DNA from: Zygaena filipendulae
Taxonomy: Eukaryota; Arthropoda; Insecta; Lepidoptera; Zygaenidae
Reading direction: 5' to 3'
Length of the DNA stretch: 64,000 nucleotides
Assembly (NCBI GenBank): GCA_907165275.2
Contig: OU015672.1
Coordinates: 8,476,501 to 8,540,500, forward strand
Made by a program: the position numbers and the translations under genes. Below are positions 34,301 through 44,189 of the stretch, piece by piece; position 1 is the stretch's first letter; the number at the start of each line of letters is the position of its first letter. The notes beneath the pieces are model-generated. The model had not been told where the DNA came from, did no database searches, and saw only the letters and a list, made by a program, of their open reading frames with translations.

Positions 34301-37300
34301 AATTAGCGCTATTTGCCTTAATGAAACCTTGTTCCATCGTTAATGATACTTAGATATTGTATTTTAACACAAATTTAACTAATTAAATGATGCAGCAATC
34401 AATTGAAATGCATAACACAAAATATCTAGACTTATGTCTCAAGTAACATGCACGGCGTTAACTAGACTGTGACGTCATTCGCTGTGATTGGTGTTTTAGG
34501 TCCGTATTAATAGTCAGGTCTCAAGTTGACGTACTCACTTGAGAACATCGGTGAGATGGTGTTCTAATTAATAAACGTTACTTAAGTATAAAACTGGTCA
34601 TCATCTTGAGTAGACGGTCTCAAGTGAGTACCGCACGTATTAATAGACGAAACTCCAAACTCAAGATCATCATTTGACGTTTGATAAGTCTGGATCAACT
34701 GAGTCAAGTAAAACACGGACTTGAGATCATCTTGAGTTTGTGCTACTATTAACGTTGTTGAATCAAAATGGATTTTGAAATTATTTTGAATAATATTAAG
34801 CACTACGATGTTATTGATAAGTACGAGGATTTATTCTGGACGTATCGTTTACCAAAAACGTACATTAGGAATCCTTATTTTCAATTATATTTGAATAATA
34901 TTTCAAAATATCCAAGAATATATTTTTTTCTAAGCAAGAAAATATATGTTTTTTCACCATCATATACGTTATATTCGGAAAAAATTAATTCGGACAAAAC
35001 GAAAAGTGAAAAACTTTAGAATTTAGCGCGCCAATAGCTATTATTTTTTAGCTCGCAAGAGCGGGCAGGCAAAGGGACTAAGCCGTATACAGACAGCCTT
35101 GTCTATTGCAACGCATTTCCTTTTTACCATATTTGAAGTAAAATTAAATTTTTTATACAGAATTTAATGCAGAATTTAAATATTTTATGTTTAAAAATTA
35201 TTTTATGACATAATCATTAGTAAAAGTGCAATTTCAATTAAAAAATTGCATTTTGTGCAGTAGCTGTAACGGAACGAATTCAATCTATTTTGACGTTTGT
35301 TGAGTCGGTCTCAAATGAGATGGCGAATGACAATCTCAAATGAAACCGCCTCAAGATAGCTTTATTAATTAGCACATGTTCTCACGTCTTAAGACGGTAT
35401 CAAGTAGTCATGTACTTGAGCTCGTACTTGAGAACTGACTATTAATACGGACCTTAGTAAACATGGCCGATTGCAGTATTTTATACTTTTATTTTAATGA
35501 AAATCTTATTAATCACAATGTTTAGATGAAAACTGAGTGACTTTTAAGAGTTCTTTTGGCATATATTTTTCTTTAAAACCATTTTATCTTTGATTCTTTA
35601 ATACTGTTAACATGCCCATTGTATAATAAAAATAAATATGAATACGTTACATACATAATTACGTAAATTTAATTTATATATATGTCGGAGAATGACCATT
35701 TACTTAGTTATTTTATAACTACTGATGCTAATTACTGATCTTGTGGACGTTATCGGGGTTCAATGCAAGCACAAATCAAGATATTCACTGTATATTATTG
35801 TTTTATTTATTTAACACAACAATCTAATAATTTACTATGATATTAATTATTAAAGAATTTATAAAACATTATTAAAGAATTTATATCCGAGCAGCAGGTT
35901 CGCGACACAGATCTAACTTAGCCCAATGCAACGTAATTCCCACAATAATGATCCTCCTCGATCTCACACCATCCTTCTTATAGTAACCCCTCTCCGGGCA
36001 ACGTTAAGATTGCGCCTCGACCCTGCTCTAGGCTAGTCCTCTGCTCTCATTGGATATTTAAATGACGTGATACTGTAAATACAATCTCTGATTGGACGTG
36101 TATGACGTGTTACTAAATACAATACAATGATTGTTGGAAAATAATAAGATTTACATAATGGCAAAGTACTTTTGGTTATAAAATAAACAATCAACTCGTT
36201 TCAAACTACTTCCTCCGACACGGCCATTCTGACGCCTCACACGTCCTCGTGTGATGTTGTTTGACGAACAGTCACAGGCATCATCGTCATCTGTGAAAAC
36301 AAAAACTAATTGGGTAACACAGTTCGGCCACTCCTGACAAAAATAAGGTGATCGTTACAACTTCGGCGCAATAGCTTCATCTTTCATATAAATATTAAAC
36401 ACTGCCTCTGTACCATCTCTCAAGAGCTCAAACGGAACGGCTACATCATTCTATGCAAGAAAATTGCAGAATCCTTGCTAATTCCTTTTACGATAATATT
36501 CGAAATTGGGTATTTTCCCTCTCAATGGAAAATTGCTAAAGTTATTACGCTGTCATTTCTTCAAGTCATAGACCATGTGCAATTCGGTTTTCCCATTAGA
36601 CATCACAGCACCTGACTAGAGTGACTGAACAGATTTCCCACAATCTCAACCTAGGTAACTCTACCGGAATGTTCCTATTAGACACTGAGAAGGCATTTGA
36701 CACTGTGTGGCACGATGAGTTATTGCACAGGCTAGAAAATCCTTTTTAGTCTTGTAAAACTTATTCAGTCATATTTACAGGATCGCCTTTTTTTTTCAGT
36801 TAATGTCGGCACACATTCCTTAACCCTTTATCTTTTTCTCCTGTACATAAATGACATACCTAAACAACCTCATACACAACTCACAGATTTCGCAGGCGAC
36901 ACAGCTTTATTTACATCATCTAAAGATATCGATCTTATTGTTCAACGTCTGCAATCACTGGTCTCGAACCTATCGATTTTTCGGTATTTCTACTGATATG
37001 GGCTCTGTTCTACTGAAATATCGAAATATTACGATTTTTCTGCGATTTCAGAGTATACATGAGAATTCTCCAGATTTTCCTACCGATTTTATACTTTTAA
37101 GTTGGCAACTCCTTTCATTTATTTTTATATCGAAGCTTGTAAACAAATAACTACGTGGTTACCATTGAAAAAATAAACCAATAAAAGGTTTAGACAATAT
37201 TGATCCAAAAAAAGTGTTAAAATTGGCAAAACTGCTTCGATAGTTCTTATGAGTAGGCTCTTTTTCCATTCAGAGCAATGATTTCCAGGAAATTGATACA

Positions 37301-40300
37301 GAGTGGCGCATTTTAAGAAATTGTGAACAAATCAAAACATTTCCTGATGATGTAAAACTATTTTGGGATGAAGTAAGTTTACTAAAGCGTGGCGATGAAA
37401 CTCAAATGTTTCCTTTTTTGTCTAATTTCATCTTTAATATTTTATCATTTCCCCATTCACCCGCTAACGTTGAATGCATATTTTCACATATAAATCTTTT
37501 GAATACAAGACAGCGAAATAGGCTGTCTACTGAATCAATCACTGATTTATTACATGCAAAACGACTCTTTAATACAGCTAATTGTTATGATTTTGAAATT
37601 AATTCGAAGATGACCGCGGCTATGGTCAAAACTTAAGTATGTCTTAAGTTGTCTGTAAGTTTTTTTTTTTTTTTTTTTTTTCAATAAATAAACGAATTTG
37701 ATTGAATATTGAATTTAATTTTCAAATACCGATTTTGGGTACAAATACTTATATCGATTTTAGCTGGCAACTCTACCGATCTCGCTCTATGACGTTCGAG
37801 GTCACTGTCAGCAATTGTTCCTTGAATGATTGTATTCTTACTTTAAAAAAAAAAATGGAAACTAAAACTTAATACTGCGAAAACAGAGGAATGCGTTTGT
37901 AACCCAAATTGCAACTTAAAACCGATAGATTACTCATTCCACGGAAGACAAACGTCAAATACCTACCTTGATCTCTTAATCTCATTATGGACAGCAAACT
38001 TATTGGAATAATCACCCTGACATTCTACGCCTAAGAGGTATTAGAACAATCAACGCATTGAGTTCTGTACTTAACAGATGTGCCAACCTTTTTTCTGCCA
38101 CGAAATTAAAAATCTACTCAACACTTGTCCGGCCGCATATTAAACTACTAGTAGTACCTACATAACAAAGCCTTAAAAAAAATTGCTTACAACACTCCGT
38201 TTGGAACCAACTTACATTCAACATAATTCTATTAAATTTCCACTAATCAAAGATTTTATTTTATAATAATAATAATAAATAATAAATCTTTTTATTCCAG
38301 GCATAAAAAACCCAATATAAACTAAAACAAATAATAAACAATAAACAAACATTATTGTCGATTTTAAAACTGTCGCACAAATTTTTAAAACCCACATCGC
38401 TTAAACCCTCTAGTCTTCGCGTTTGGTTGTATTATTAAATAATTTACCGTATAAAAATAAATATCATCAATATCGTCTTCCACATCACTATTTCTTTGAC
38501 GAATTTCAATAACATTGAATTTTTAATGTATGGTCGGTAACCTATAATACCGTGTCAATGTATCGACGTATGATTATTAATATACTTGCTACACACTATT
38601 CACCTGAAGTAATTTTTAACCGACTTCCCAAAAAGGAGGAGGTTCTCAATTCGACGCATATGTTTTTAGTTACTAAAATTGGACATGGGTTGTAAGTATG
38701 CACGTAGGTACGTTACGTACGTTAAAGTATCCACAACCCATATATTCCCAATGAATATGTTTCACATGTATAGTCATTTCTAATACACATACCCCTTTCA
38801 TACTGTTATTTTAATTTATTTGTTACAACAGATGTACAATAACGTTCATCAAGGTTAAGCCTGGGAAATGATTTAACTTCCTATGCAAGTTAAATAACAT
38901 TTGTCAATTATTGTGTAATGAAGAGTTTTTAGAACAAACAAAAAAAAAAATTGCTTCATCGGGAATGTTTACTAGTTACACCTGTCAAGTGCACGGTCTC
39001 ATAAAATAAATGTTTACTAATATCAAGTACACACTTTCACGAAATACTAACAATACAATGCTTGACGGAAAACAATAAATTACCTATTCAAAGTTAAAAT
39101 AACAAAGACTTTGATATACATCCTTTACGCATACTTAACACTGAGTAAGAAAAAGTTTTGACCCACTTAATATCTGTAACTCAAGAGCTTGCGATAGCAT
39201 GAGTCTCGAAACGTTATACTTGTTGACATATTACGGTTATGCTTGATAGATTTCCTAACAAAACAAAACAAAGAGTCAACTAATTCATTACTCATGAGAA
39301 CAGAATTTTAGTAAATTCCATATTGTTATTTGGATCTCCTCATGTAAAGTGCCACCCCTCTGGTTACTACCTAAGGCCACCTCGCCTTTTCATCAAACTA
39401 TAGCATCGTCATCTAAGGCCACCTCGCCTTCATAAACAATCCATCATTCATTCTTCATAGACATCATCTAAATAGCCACCTCGCTGTTTAGACACCCAAT
39501 AGCCTCCACATCATTCAGGTAACCTACATACAGTGCATGTAGCTACCACGTTGTTTATCACATATTTAAAACAGACATAGACACACACGACTGATATTTT
39601 AGTTATAAACCACGAAGTAGTCAATTTCGAACTTGGATGATACAATTAAAAAAATGTTCAGTACTTTTTGTGTAACAATATGGTTATATAATAAAAGAGC
39701 TTGAAATACGTATCAATATGAACCCCTGTGCCTTGTAGTTACGGAAATCGTCACTATTTGTGTTAGATTATGAGATTATTCACTGTCTTTATTAAGAAAT
39801 GGCTGCATCAGTAGTCTCACTTACATTCTAGTTCAACCTTTGAAATATAATTAAAATCATAAATTTCGAATCTCTTTCTTCCTCACGAATAAAAGAAGAT
39901 AAAATATTACATGTTAAACAAAAGAAGATTATTCAACAATTCAACATTGATTCGATCACGCAGTAGGTAATTTTATTTTCTATGACTTCGACATACAACA
40001 TCATTCTTTTCTAAGATATTCAACGAAATTGTCCCTATCAATTTTGTCAAAACTTCAATCACAAATAATAAAATTATCAAATATTATTCATGTCTTATTT
40101 AGTTCCTGCCTCGGATTACAATAACTTACAACAATGATCAAGCAGCCAAAGTCTGCAGAACATCACCACCATCAAAAGCATGTGACTGACTTTCTTTCAA
40201 TAAAGGTTTAAACATAATTAGGCCAAAAAAAAAATAGGTATTAAATTTTCAGCAACAGAAATCAGAATATAGACAGACAGTTTTGTAGTCCAGTTTTTGT

Positions 40301-42182
40301 CTTCATATCATTAATTGACGTTAAATTTCATAGTACTATACTAATTAGATTGAACATTATGATATCCATCCACAGTAGGTATTCATCAATATTCATTGAA
40401 TTATCAATAACAGAAACAATTTTTTTTGTTATCATTTGTTACGTAGCTTTTGAATCGATACTTAAACAGTGACCCTTTTTTTTTTCTTCCATACTCCTAC
40501 CCAACCCATACTTTACCCGACTGTAACGTATTAAGTGTTCTAACTACCATTAATAAGGACTAATATTGAGCATTTTTACTCTGGGAGGGCCATATTTATT
40601 TATTTTTTAATTGGAATGAAATTGTTTCGGTTAACCTTAGTTCGTTTCCAATTTCGGTCTTGCAGCTAGAAATTTATCGTTTGATACCTGGGATAAAACT
40701 TTCAAATCACACAATATTTAAGATATTGTAGGTACTTCTCTAACAAGTTTAAATTAGATAGGTCTCTTTAATTAGGAGACAATCAGCACTAGAATCAAAC
40801 CAAAATGAATACTGCTCACCAAATCGTGTGATCCGGGCACCGATGATAGGGTTACACCAAATATCATATTTCCACTCCTTTCATGACGGGGGATGTCGCG
40901 ACTGTTATTTGCTGCTGCTTACTGCTGACCACTTTTTTTTTCGAACATCATCGGGAGAAATCACCATCGGCACCAGATTTGTATCGCGTCACGGTGACGC
41001 ATAACTCACGTACGACTGAAAAAATTCAAGGGATCTATGACAAAATTTTCTACAAACGTAACATTTTATCAAAGACTAAATTTAAGACGGTTGCCTTCTT
41101 GCGTTGTATTTGCGTCGATCTTTATCTCTTCAAAATTTCGCTTACTACATGAAAATAATATGAAAATACCATAATTTCTAGTAGCTATTTCTACAAAAAA
41201 TAAAAAAAAACAGTGTTCCAGTCATGGTTCGGTTTTTCCTATGTAAATTTATGATAGGAATAGCTAGCAAGAAAATAAATATGTTCCAACTGAATCTCTA
41301 ATGGGCACCAACAATAAGTATAGGAAAAATTAAAAAAAAAATTACTTCCCTGTATGTCGCGACTCACGAACCGCTCGGACGTCAATGTCTTCATGCTTCA
41401 GTTCGTATTTAGTCAACAAAATGTTTTTGACGGAGGCAGTTGAATATGATACGTTCACCATTATATACCTCGATTTATTTGCCTGCATAATATCCCACTT
41501 CTGATGTCGGAGAATGACCATTTACTTAGTTATTTTATAACTACTGATGCTAATTACTGATCTTGTGGACGTTATCGGGGTTCAATGCAAGCACAAATCA
41601 AGATATTCACTGTATATTATTGTTTTATTTATTTAACACAACAATCTAATAATTTACTATGATATTAATTATTAAAGAATTTATAAAACATTATTAAAGA
41701 ATTTATATCCGAGCAGCAGGTTCGCGACACAGATCTAACTTAGCCCAATGCAACGTAATTCCCACAATAATGATCCTCCTCGATCTCACACCATCCTTCT
41801 TATAGTAACCCCTCTCCGGGCAACGTTAAGATTGCGCCTCGACCCTGCTCTAGGCTAGTCCTCTGCTCTCATTGGATATTTAAATGACGTGATACTGTAA
41901 ATACAATCTCTGATTGGACGTGTATGACGTGTTACTAAATACAATACAATGATTGTTGGAAAATAATAAGATTTACATAATGGCAAAGTACTTTTGGTTA
42001 TAAAATAAACAATCAACTCGTTTCAAACTACTTCCTCCGACATATATATATATATATATATATATACATACACATGTATAGATACACGCATATATTATGA
42101 ATTCTACTTTCAGGTAATCAAAGACATCCTCAGCTTGGTGTATGACATCAAGCCGGAGCTCCACGTCAACTACCGTCTCTAA
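31326..42182 (+). CDS. Vha13: V-type proton ATPase subunit G
   Basis: Four exons join in phase to give 116 residues: 31326-31407, 32207-32307, 33064-33162 and 42114-42182 (stop TAA). All introns start GTAAGT or GTATG and end CAG or TAG. The protein begins [20 protein letters not shown], continues with a charged coiled coil ([19 protein letters not shown]) and ends in [13 protein letters not shown]. Length, N-terminal GIQQLL motif and helix pattern fit V-ATPase subunit G, a peripheral-stalk protein that helps hold the catalytic V1 head to the membrane V0 part of the proton pump. The third intron is 8951 bp and full of transposons, one ending only 71 bp before exon 4. The coding sequence is intact and ordinary. 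Confidence 0.94.
31925..32036 (-). repeat. SINE-like fragment in Vha13 intron 1
   Basis: In plus orientation it runs TTGTCAGGGGTGC.., ACATACGGTGCTTTGTATCC, GGAATTCC and ends GGTGAAACCACAGGAACAGCTAGTA, i.e. a minus-strand copy of the dominant repeat. Confidence 0.65.
32490..32690 (+). repeat. SINE-like fragments in Vha13 intron 2
   Basis: It contains GCGGTTTCACCTGCG, then GAACACACCCTCCAAGTTTC and CATTCAGGACAAAGCATTTTA, the same module as at 775-1008 and 56740-56870. A separate minus-oriented fragment at about 32840-32935 ends GAACAGCTAGTTA. Confidence 0.6.
33479..33846. mobile_element. hAT-type MITE with 8-bp target duplication
   Basis: GTTTAGAT at 33471-33478 is repeated exactly at 33847-33854, an 8-bp duplication typical of hAT elements. 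The element starts CAGAGGTTCCCATAC and ends CACTTTGGGAATCAATG, imperfect inverted ends of the kind common in hAT MITEs. At 368 bp it is non-coding. It lies in Vha13 intron 3. Confidence 0.87.
34149..34347. repeat. Exact 54-bp direct repeat around a 91-bp insert
   Basis: The 54 bases at 34149-34202, starting CTAGGCAAATTAGCGC, are repeated exactly at 34294-34347. The 91 bp between consist of TTATC repeats, then a GATAATGGGGTGGGCAAGC block ending in CCATCCCCATCC. Read on the minus strand the insert ends in (AGATA)n, like the tail of a severely 5'-truncated non-LTR element. The flanking repeat may therefore be a very long target duplication. Confidence 0.75.
34499..35453. mobile_element. Harbinger-like element with TTA target duplication
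   Basis: TTA at 34496-34498 and 35454-35456 flanks inverted ends GGTCCGTATTAATAGTCA and TGACTATTAATACGGACC. CTCAAGT-type repeats recur inside both halves. The 3-bp TTA duplication and GG ends fit PIF/Harbinger. A frame of 83 codons at 34768-35019 shows no recognised domain and probably does not encode transposase, so the 955-bp copy is likely non-autonomous. Confidence 0.8.
35683..36220. repeat. Left 538-bp terminal direct repeat (LTR)
   Basis: Starts TGTCGGAGAATGACC and ends CAAACTACTTCCTCCGACA. It carries short 8-bp inverted ends, as LTRs do. Line-by-line comparison with 41505-42042 showed no difference. Confidence 0.88.
36400..38160 (+). pseudogene. Jockey-type reverse transcriptase remnant
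   Basis: Pieces in family order but in shifting frames: a segment with [17 protein letters not shown] (about 36670-36730), then FAGDTALF (about 36890), where the usual catalytic FADD is altered to FAGD, then [14 protein letters not shown] (about 37850-37895), and [16 protein letters not shown] (about 38108-38155). The insertion of the hAT-bearing piece separates the second and third blocks. Stops and frameshifts make it dead. It is identified from the conserved reverse-transcriptase motifs of Jockey-clade LINEs. Confidence 0.8.
37275..37636 (+). pseudogene. hAT transposase C-terminal fragment
   Basis: The frame ending at 37636 contains [18 protein letters not shown] followed by [20 protein letters not shown], the dimerisation domain at the C-terminus of hAT transposases. 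An in-phase upstream piece from about 37275 includes VKLFWDEV. The catalytic parts are missing. It sits inside the Jockey remnant (insert about 36975-37850), whose reading resumes on the far side. A run of 22 T follows at about 37660-37681. Exact termini were not found. Confidence 0.82.
39355..39500. repeat. Three loose repeats of a GGCCACCTCGCC motif
   Basis: CTAAGGCCACCTCGCC occurs twice and ATAGCCACCTCGC once, at about 60-bp spacing, with CATCATC-rich linkers. It is inside the LTR element and non-coding. Confidence 0.5.
41505..42042. repeat. Right 538-bp terminal direct repeat (LTR)
   Basis: Same length and apparently same sequence as 35683-36220. It ends 71 bp before Vha13 exon 4, followed at once by a (TA)n tract (42043-42066). 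Confidence 0.88.
42043..42066. repeat. TA dinucleotide repeat
   Basis: About twelve TA units between the LTR element and the polypyrimidine tract of Vha13 exon 4. TATATA also precedes the left LTR, so it is probably the integration target. Confidence 0.85.
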
Positions 42183-43059
42183 TTAAAACCGGAGACGGAA
42201 GCCAATGGCGCTTAGTTATGTCGCATGTAATATTATCGGAATTTCAATGCCGAATCCATCCTGTTTTAGTATTTAATTGTTATGGTAACACTGTTCTTAA
42301 TCGTTGAGCACCTCGGCTGAAGGGCTAGCTTCCATGGCCATGTAATAAATAAAAAATAAAAAAAATCTTTGAGCACCTCAGCCACAGAGCGGCGACTAGC
42401 GACTGTAGAAACTGTAAAAGCGCGGGAAAAGTGATTTGTCACGTTGACAGCAGCTGCAAATTAAAACATGGCCGCACACAATTTCGCTGTAAATACATGA
42501 ATTTCGCTGTATCGTTATGTACCTATAATAATATAATTTAATTGATTTATAAGCATATAATCGAAATCAGCTCGATATCATTCCATTTGAATTATTTAAC
42601 AAAGAAATTGTAATATTAAAAAAGAAAAACGTTGGACGGTCCGCAAATTTTAACTCATCAAATAAACTAAAATTACTCCTACACCAACCTAATAAAGTAA
42701 TTAAAGTACTTTGAAAAAAATGTACGTCTTTCAATATTGTAATGTTGAACAATAGAGATTAATTACTATAAAATATAAGTTAATAAAATAAATATAAAGG
42801 CTTATCCATATTAAATGTTGGGACTTTTTTGTGTTGTTGAATTAACGTAGTGTCAAATGGAAAACTGTATGTACAGAGTATTAGAGCAAAAATATATTGT
42901 TTGATGTAATTTATTTATTGTTGTTTTAATTAAAATTACATAATAATAATTGCGACATAGAAGCCCTTTTCATTTTTGGTTGGTGAAGAATGCAGCTCTG
43001 AAACAATGAAATTCAGATTAGGAGTCAGGACTAAGTTTTCACACGAGCAAGCAGTATTG

Positions 43060-43312
43060 TTAAATAACAAAAAATAATAGACACGTATATTTTGGTTTCT
43101 TCAAGTTAATGAAAAAATATTTAGAAAGAGCATCAAAAGTTTAGGAGTGGGGGCTCGTGACGTCACGACGAGCAAACTGTAGTACGGCGTGACGTCACGC
43201 GTGTATCTCCGTTATTTTTTTAATACCTACGTAAAAATGAAAAAACACACGTTCAAATTTTTTTATTATTCTAAAAGACTAACTAAAAACTAAATTTTAG
43301 GAAACTAGCCTA
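43060..43312. mobile_element. CRE-motif MITE, left-truncated copy
   Basis: It contains AATAATAGACACGTAT, GTTTAGGAGTGGGGGCTCGTGACGTCACGA, GGCGTGACGTCACGCG and ends TTTTAGGAAACTAGCCTA like copies 1 and 2. The left end lacks the subterminal TTTAGTCCGT block. Confidence 0.72.
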
Positions 43313-43683
43313 TTAGCATTGCATTACATTGCACTTAGCACAGAATCTCGATTGCAGTTAAATATTTGAGAGGTTTTGAGGTTACCTACAATCAAAAATT
43401 TCGTCTGTTGTAATTTCGACTTTAAATAAATAGTCTGTATGGTCGAAATTTCAATGGACATAATTTCGATGTAAGGTTTTGGTGGGAATGGAAGATACTT
43501 TTGTTAGTAAGTGATTTTTTTTTTATTTTTTTTTATTTAACAATTAATGCACATACCTAAGGACAACATAAAAGGGAAAGAAATCAAATTAGATCAGAAT
43601 AGTAATCAAATTTTGTTGTTTTTTACGGTGCTATATTGGACAATAAACTCTCACTGGTGGTTTTTTATGTGCGCATGAAGATA

Positions 43684-43758
43684 TTACGTTACGGCGGCGG
43701 GCGCCGCCACAGTCTTTGAGGCGCCGGTGGCGGCGCGGCAAAGACTGTGGCCAAGGGG
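43684..43758. repeat. GC-rich palindrome
   Basis: CCACAGTCTTTGAGGCGCC is mirrored by GGCGCGGCAAAGACTGTGG, preceded by GGCGGCGGGCGCCGCC. It is a short foldback of unknown class and non-coding. Confidence 0.55.
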
Positions 43759-43958
43759 TAGGAGTTATGTTTCGACGATTCCTTAAGAATCTTCCTAGAA
43801 CGCCGAGAGCAGAAATATTTAGCAATTTATAGCACCATTAATTACAATTTAAAATCGTGCCTACATCGATAAATATATTTATAAGACAAAGGAGAGATGA
43901 CTTGGTGGGTCGCTGTATTTATTTTTCAATAAATTCATAAATTCAAATTCATATCCAA

Positions 43959-44189
43959 TAGATACCTATACCTACCTACTGTCAAAGCGCTTAGAGAATA
44001 TAAAATTACCGCGTATTACCTAGATACTGCGAAGCACTTTTGTACATAATATTATCCCAGAGTAATAAATATACTACGTACTATATTATTATTATTTATA
44101 ATTTTATATTCTCTGATAAAAATTCTCTAATAAATAATATAAATTTATATTATCTAAGCGCTTTGGCAGTAGGTAGGTATAGGTATCTA
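43959..44189. mobile_element. Foldback MITE whose right end supplies the SPH-A stop codon
   Basis: The left end TAGATACCTATACCTACCTACTG and following CAAAGCGCTTAGA are repeated inverted at the right end, finishing TAAGCGCTTTGGCAGTAGG..GGTATCTA. Arms are about 45 bp or longer and the rest is AT-rich. TA at both tips fits a TA target duplication. The minus-strand stop codon of SPH-A (44189-44187) is the terminal TAG of this element. Confidence 0.78.

Larger units (their letters stand above)
35683..42042 (-). mobile_element. Non-autonomous LTR element with broken Jockey and hAT cargo
   Basis: Two direct repeats of 538 bp (35683-36220 and 41505-42042) look identical and are bounded by TGTCGGAG and CTCCGACA, i.e. 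TG..CA ends. The outer flanks are both (TA)n, consistent with a short duplication. They are read as LTRs. Read on the minus strand, after the LTR comes TCAGAAGTGGGATATTATGC and a short frame starting ATG at 41482, stopping after about 48 codons. No capsid, protease or polymerase of an LTR element is seen. The interior instead carries a plus-strand Jockey reverse transcriptase interrupted by an hAT transposase piece. The orientation is tentative. Confidence 0.75.
42183..43958. other. Vha13 3' UTR and intergenic DNA
   Basis: The Vha13 3' UTR starts here. AATAAATAAAAAATAAAA at about 42343 can serve as polyadenylation signal, with later AATAAA at about 42787. 42360-43050 shows nothing recognisable. 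A truncated CRE-motif MITE occupies about 43060-43312 and a small GC hairpin lies at 43684-43758. Confidence 0.5.

Noticed and set aside
35683..42042. Two independent copies of a DNA transposon instead of an LTR pair
   Set aside because: They are in the same orientation, of equal length, apparently identical, have TG..CA ends and lack separate target duplications; only the outer flanks (TA)n match. An LTR pair explains this better, though absence of retroviral-type genes leaves some doubt.
43631..43825. 64-codon minus-strand frame with PRRHRRLKDCGGARRR
   Set aside because: The charged segment is simply the GC palindrome at 43684-43758 translated.
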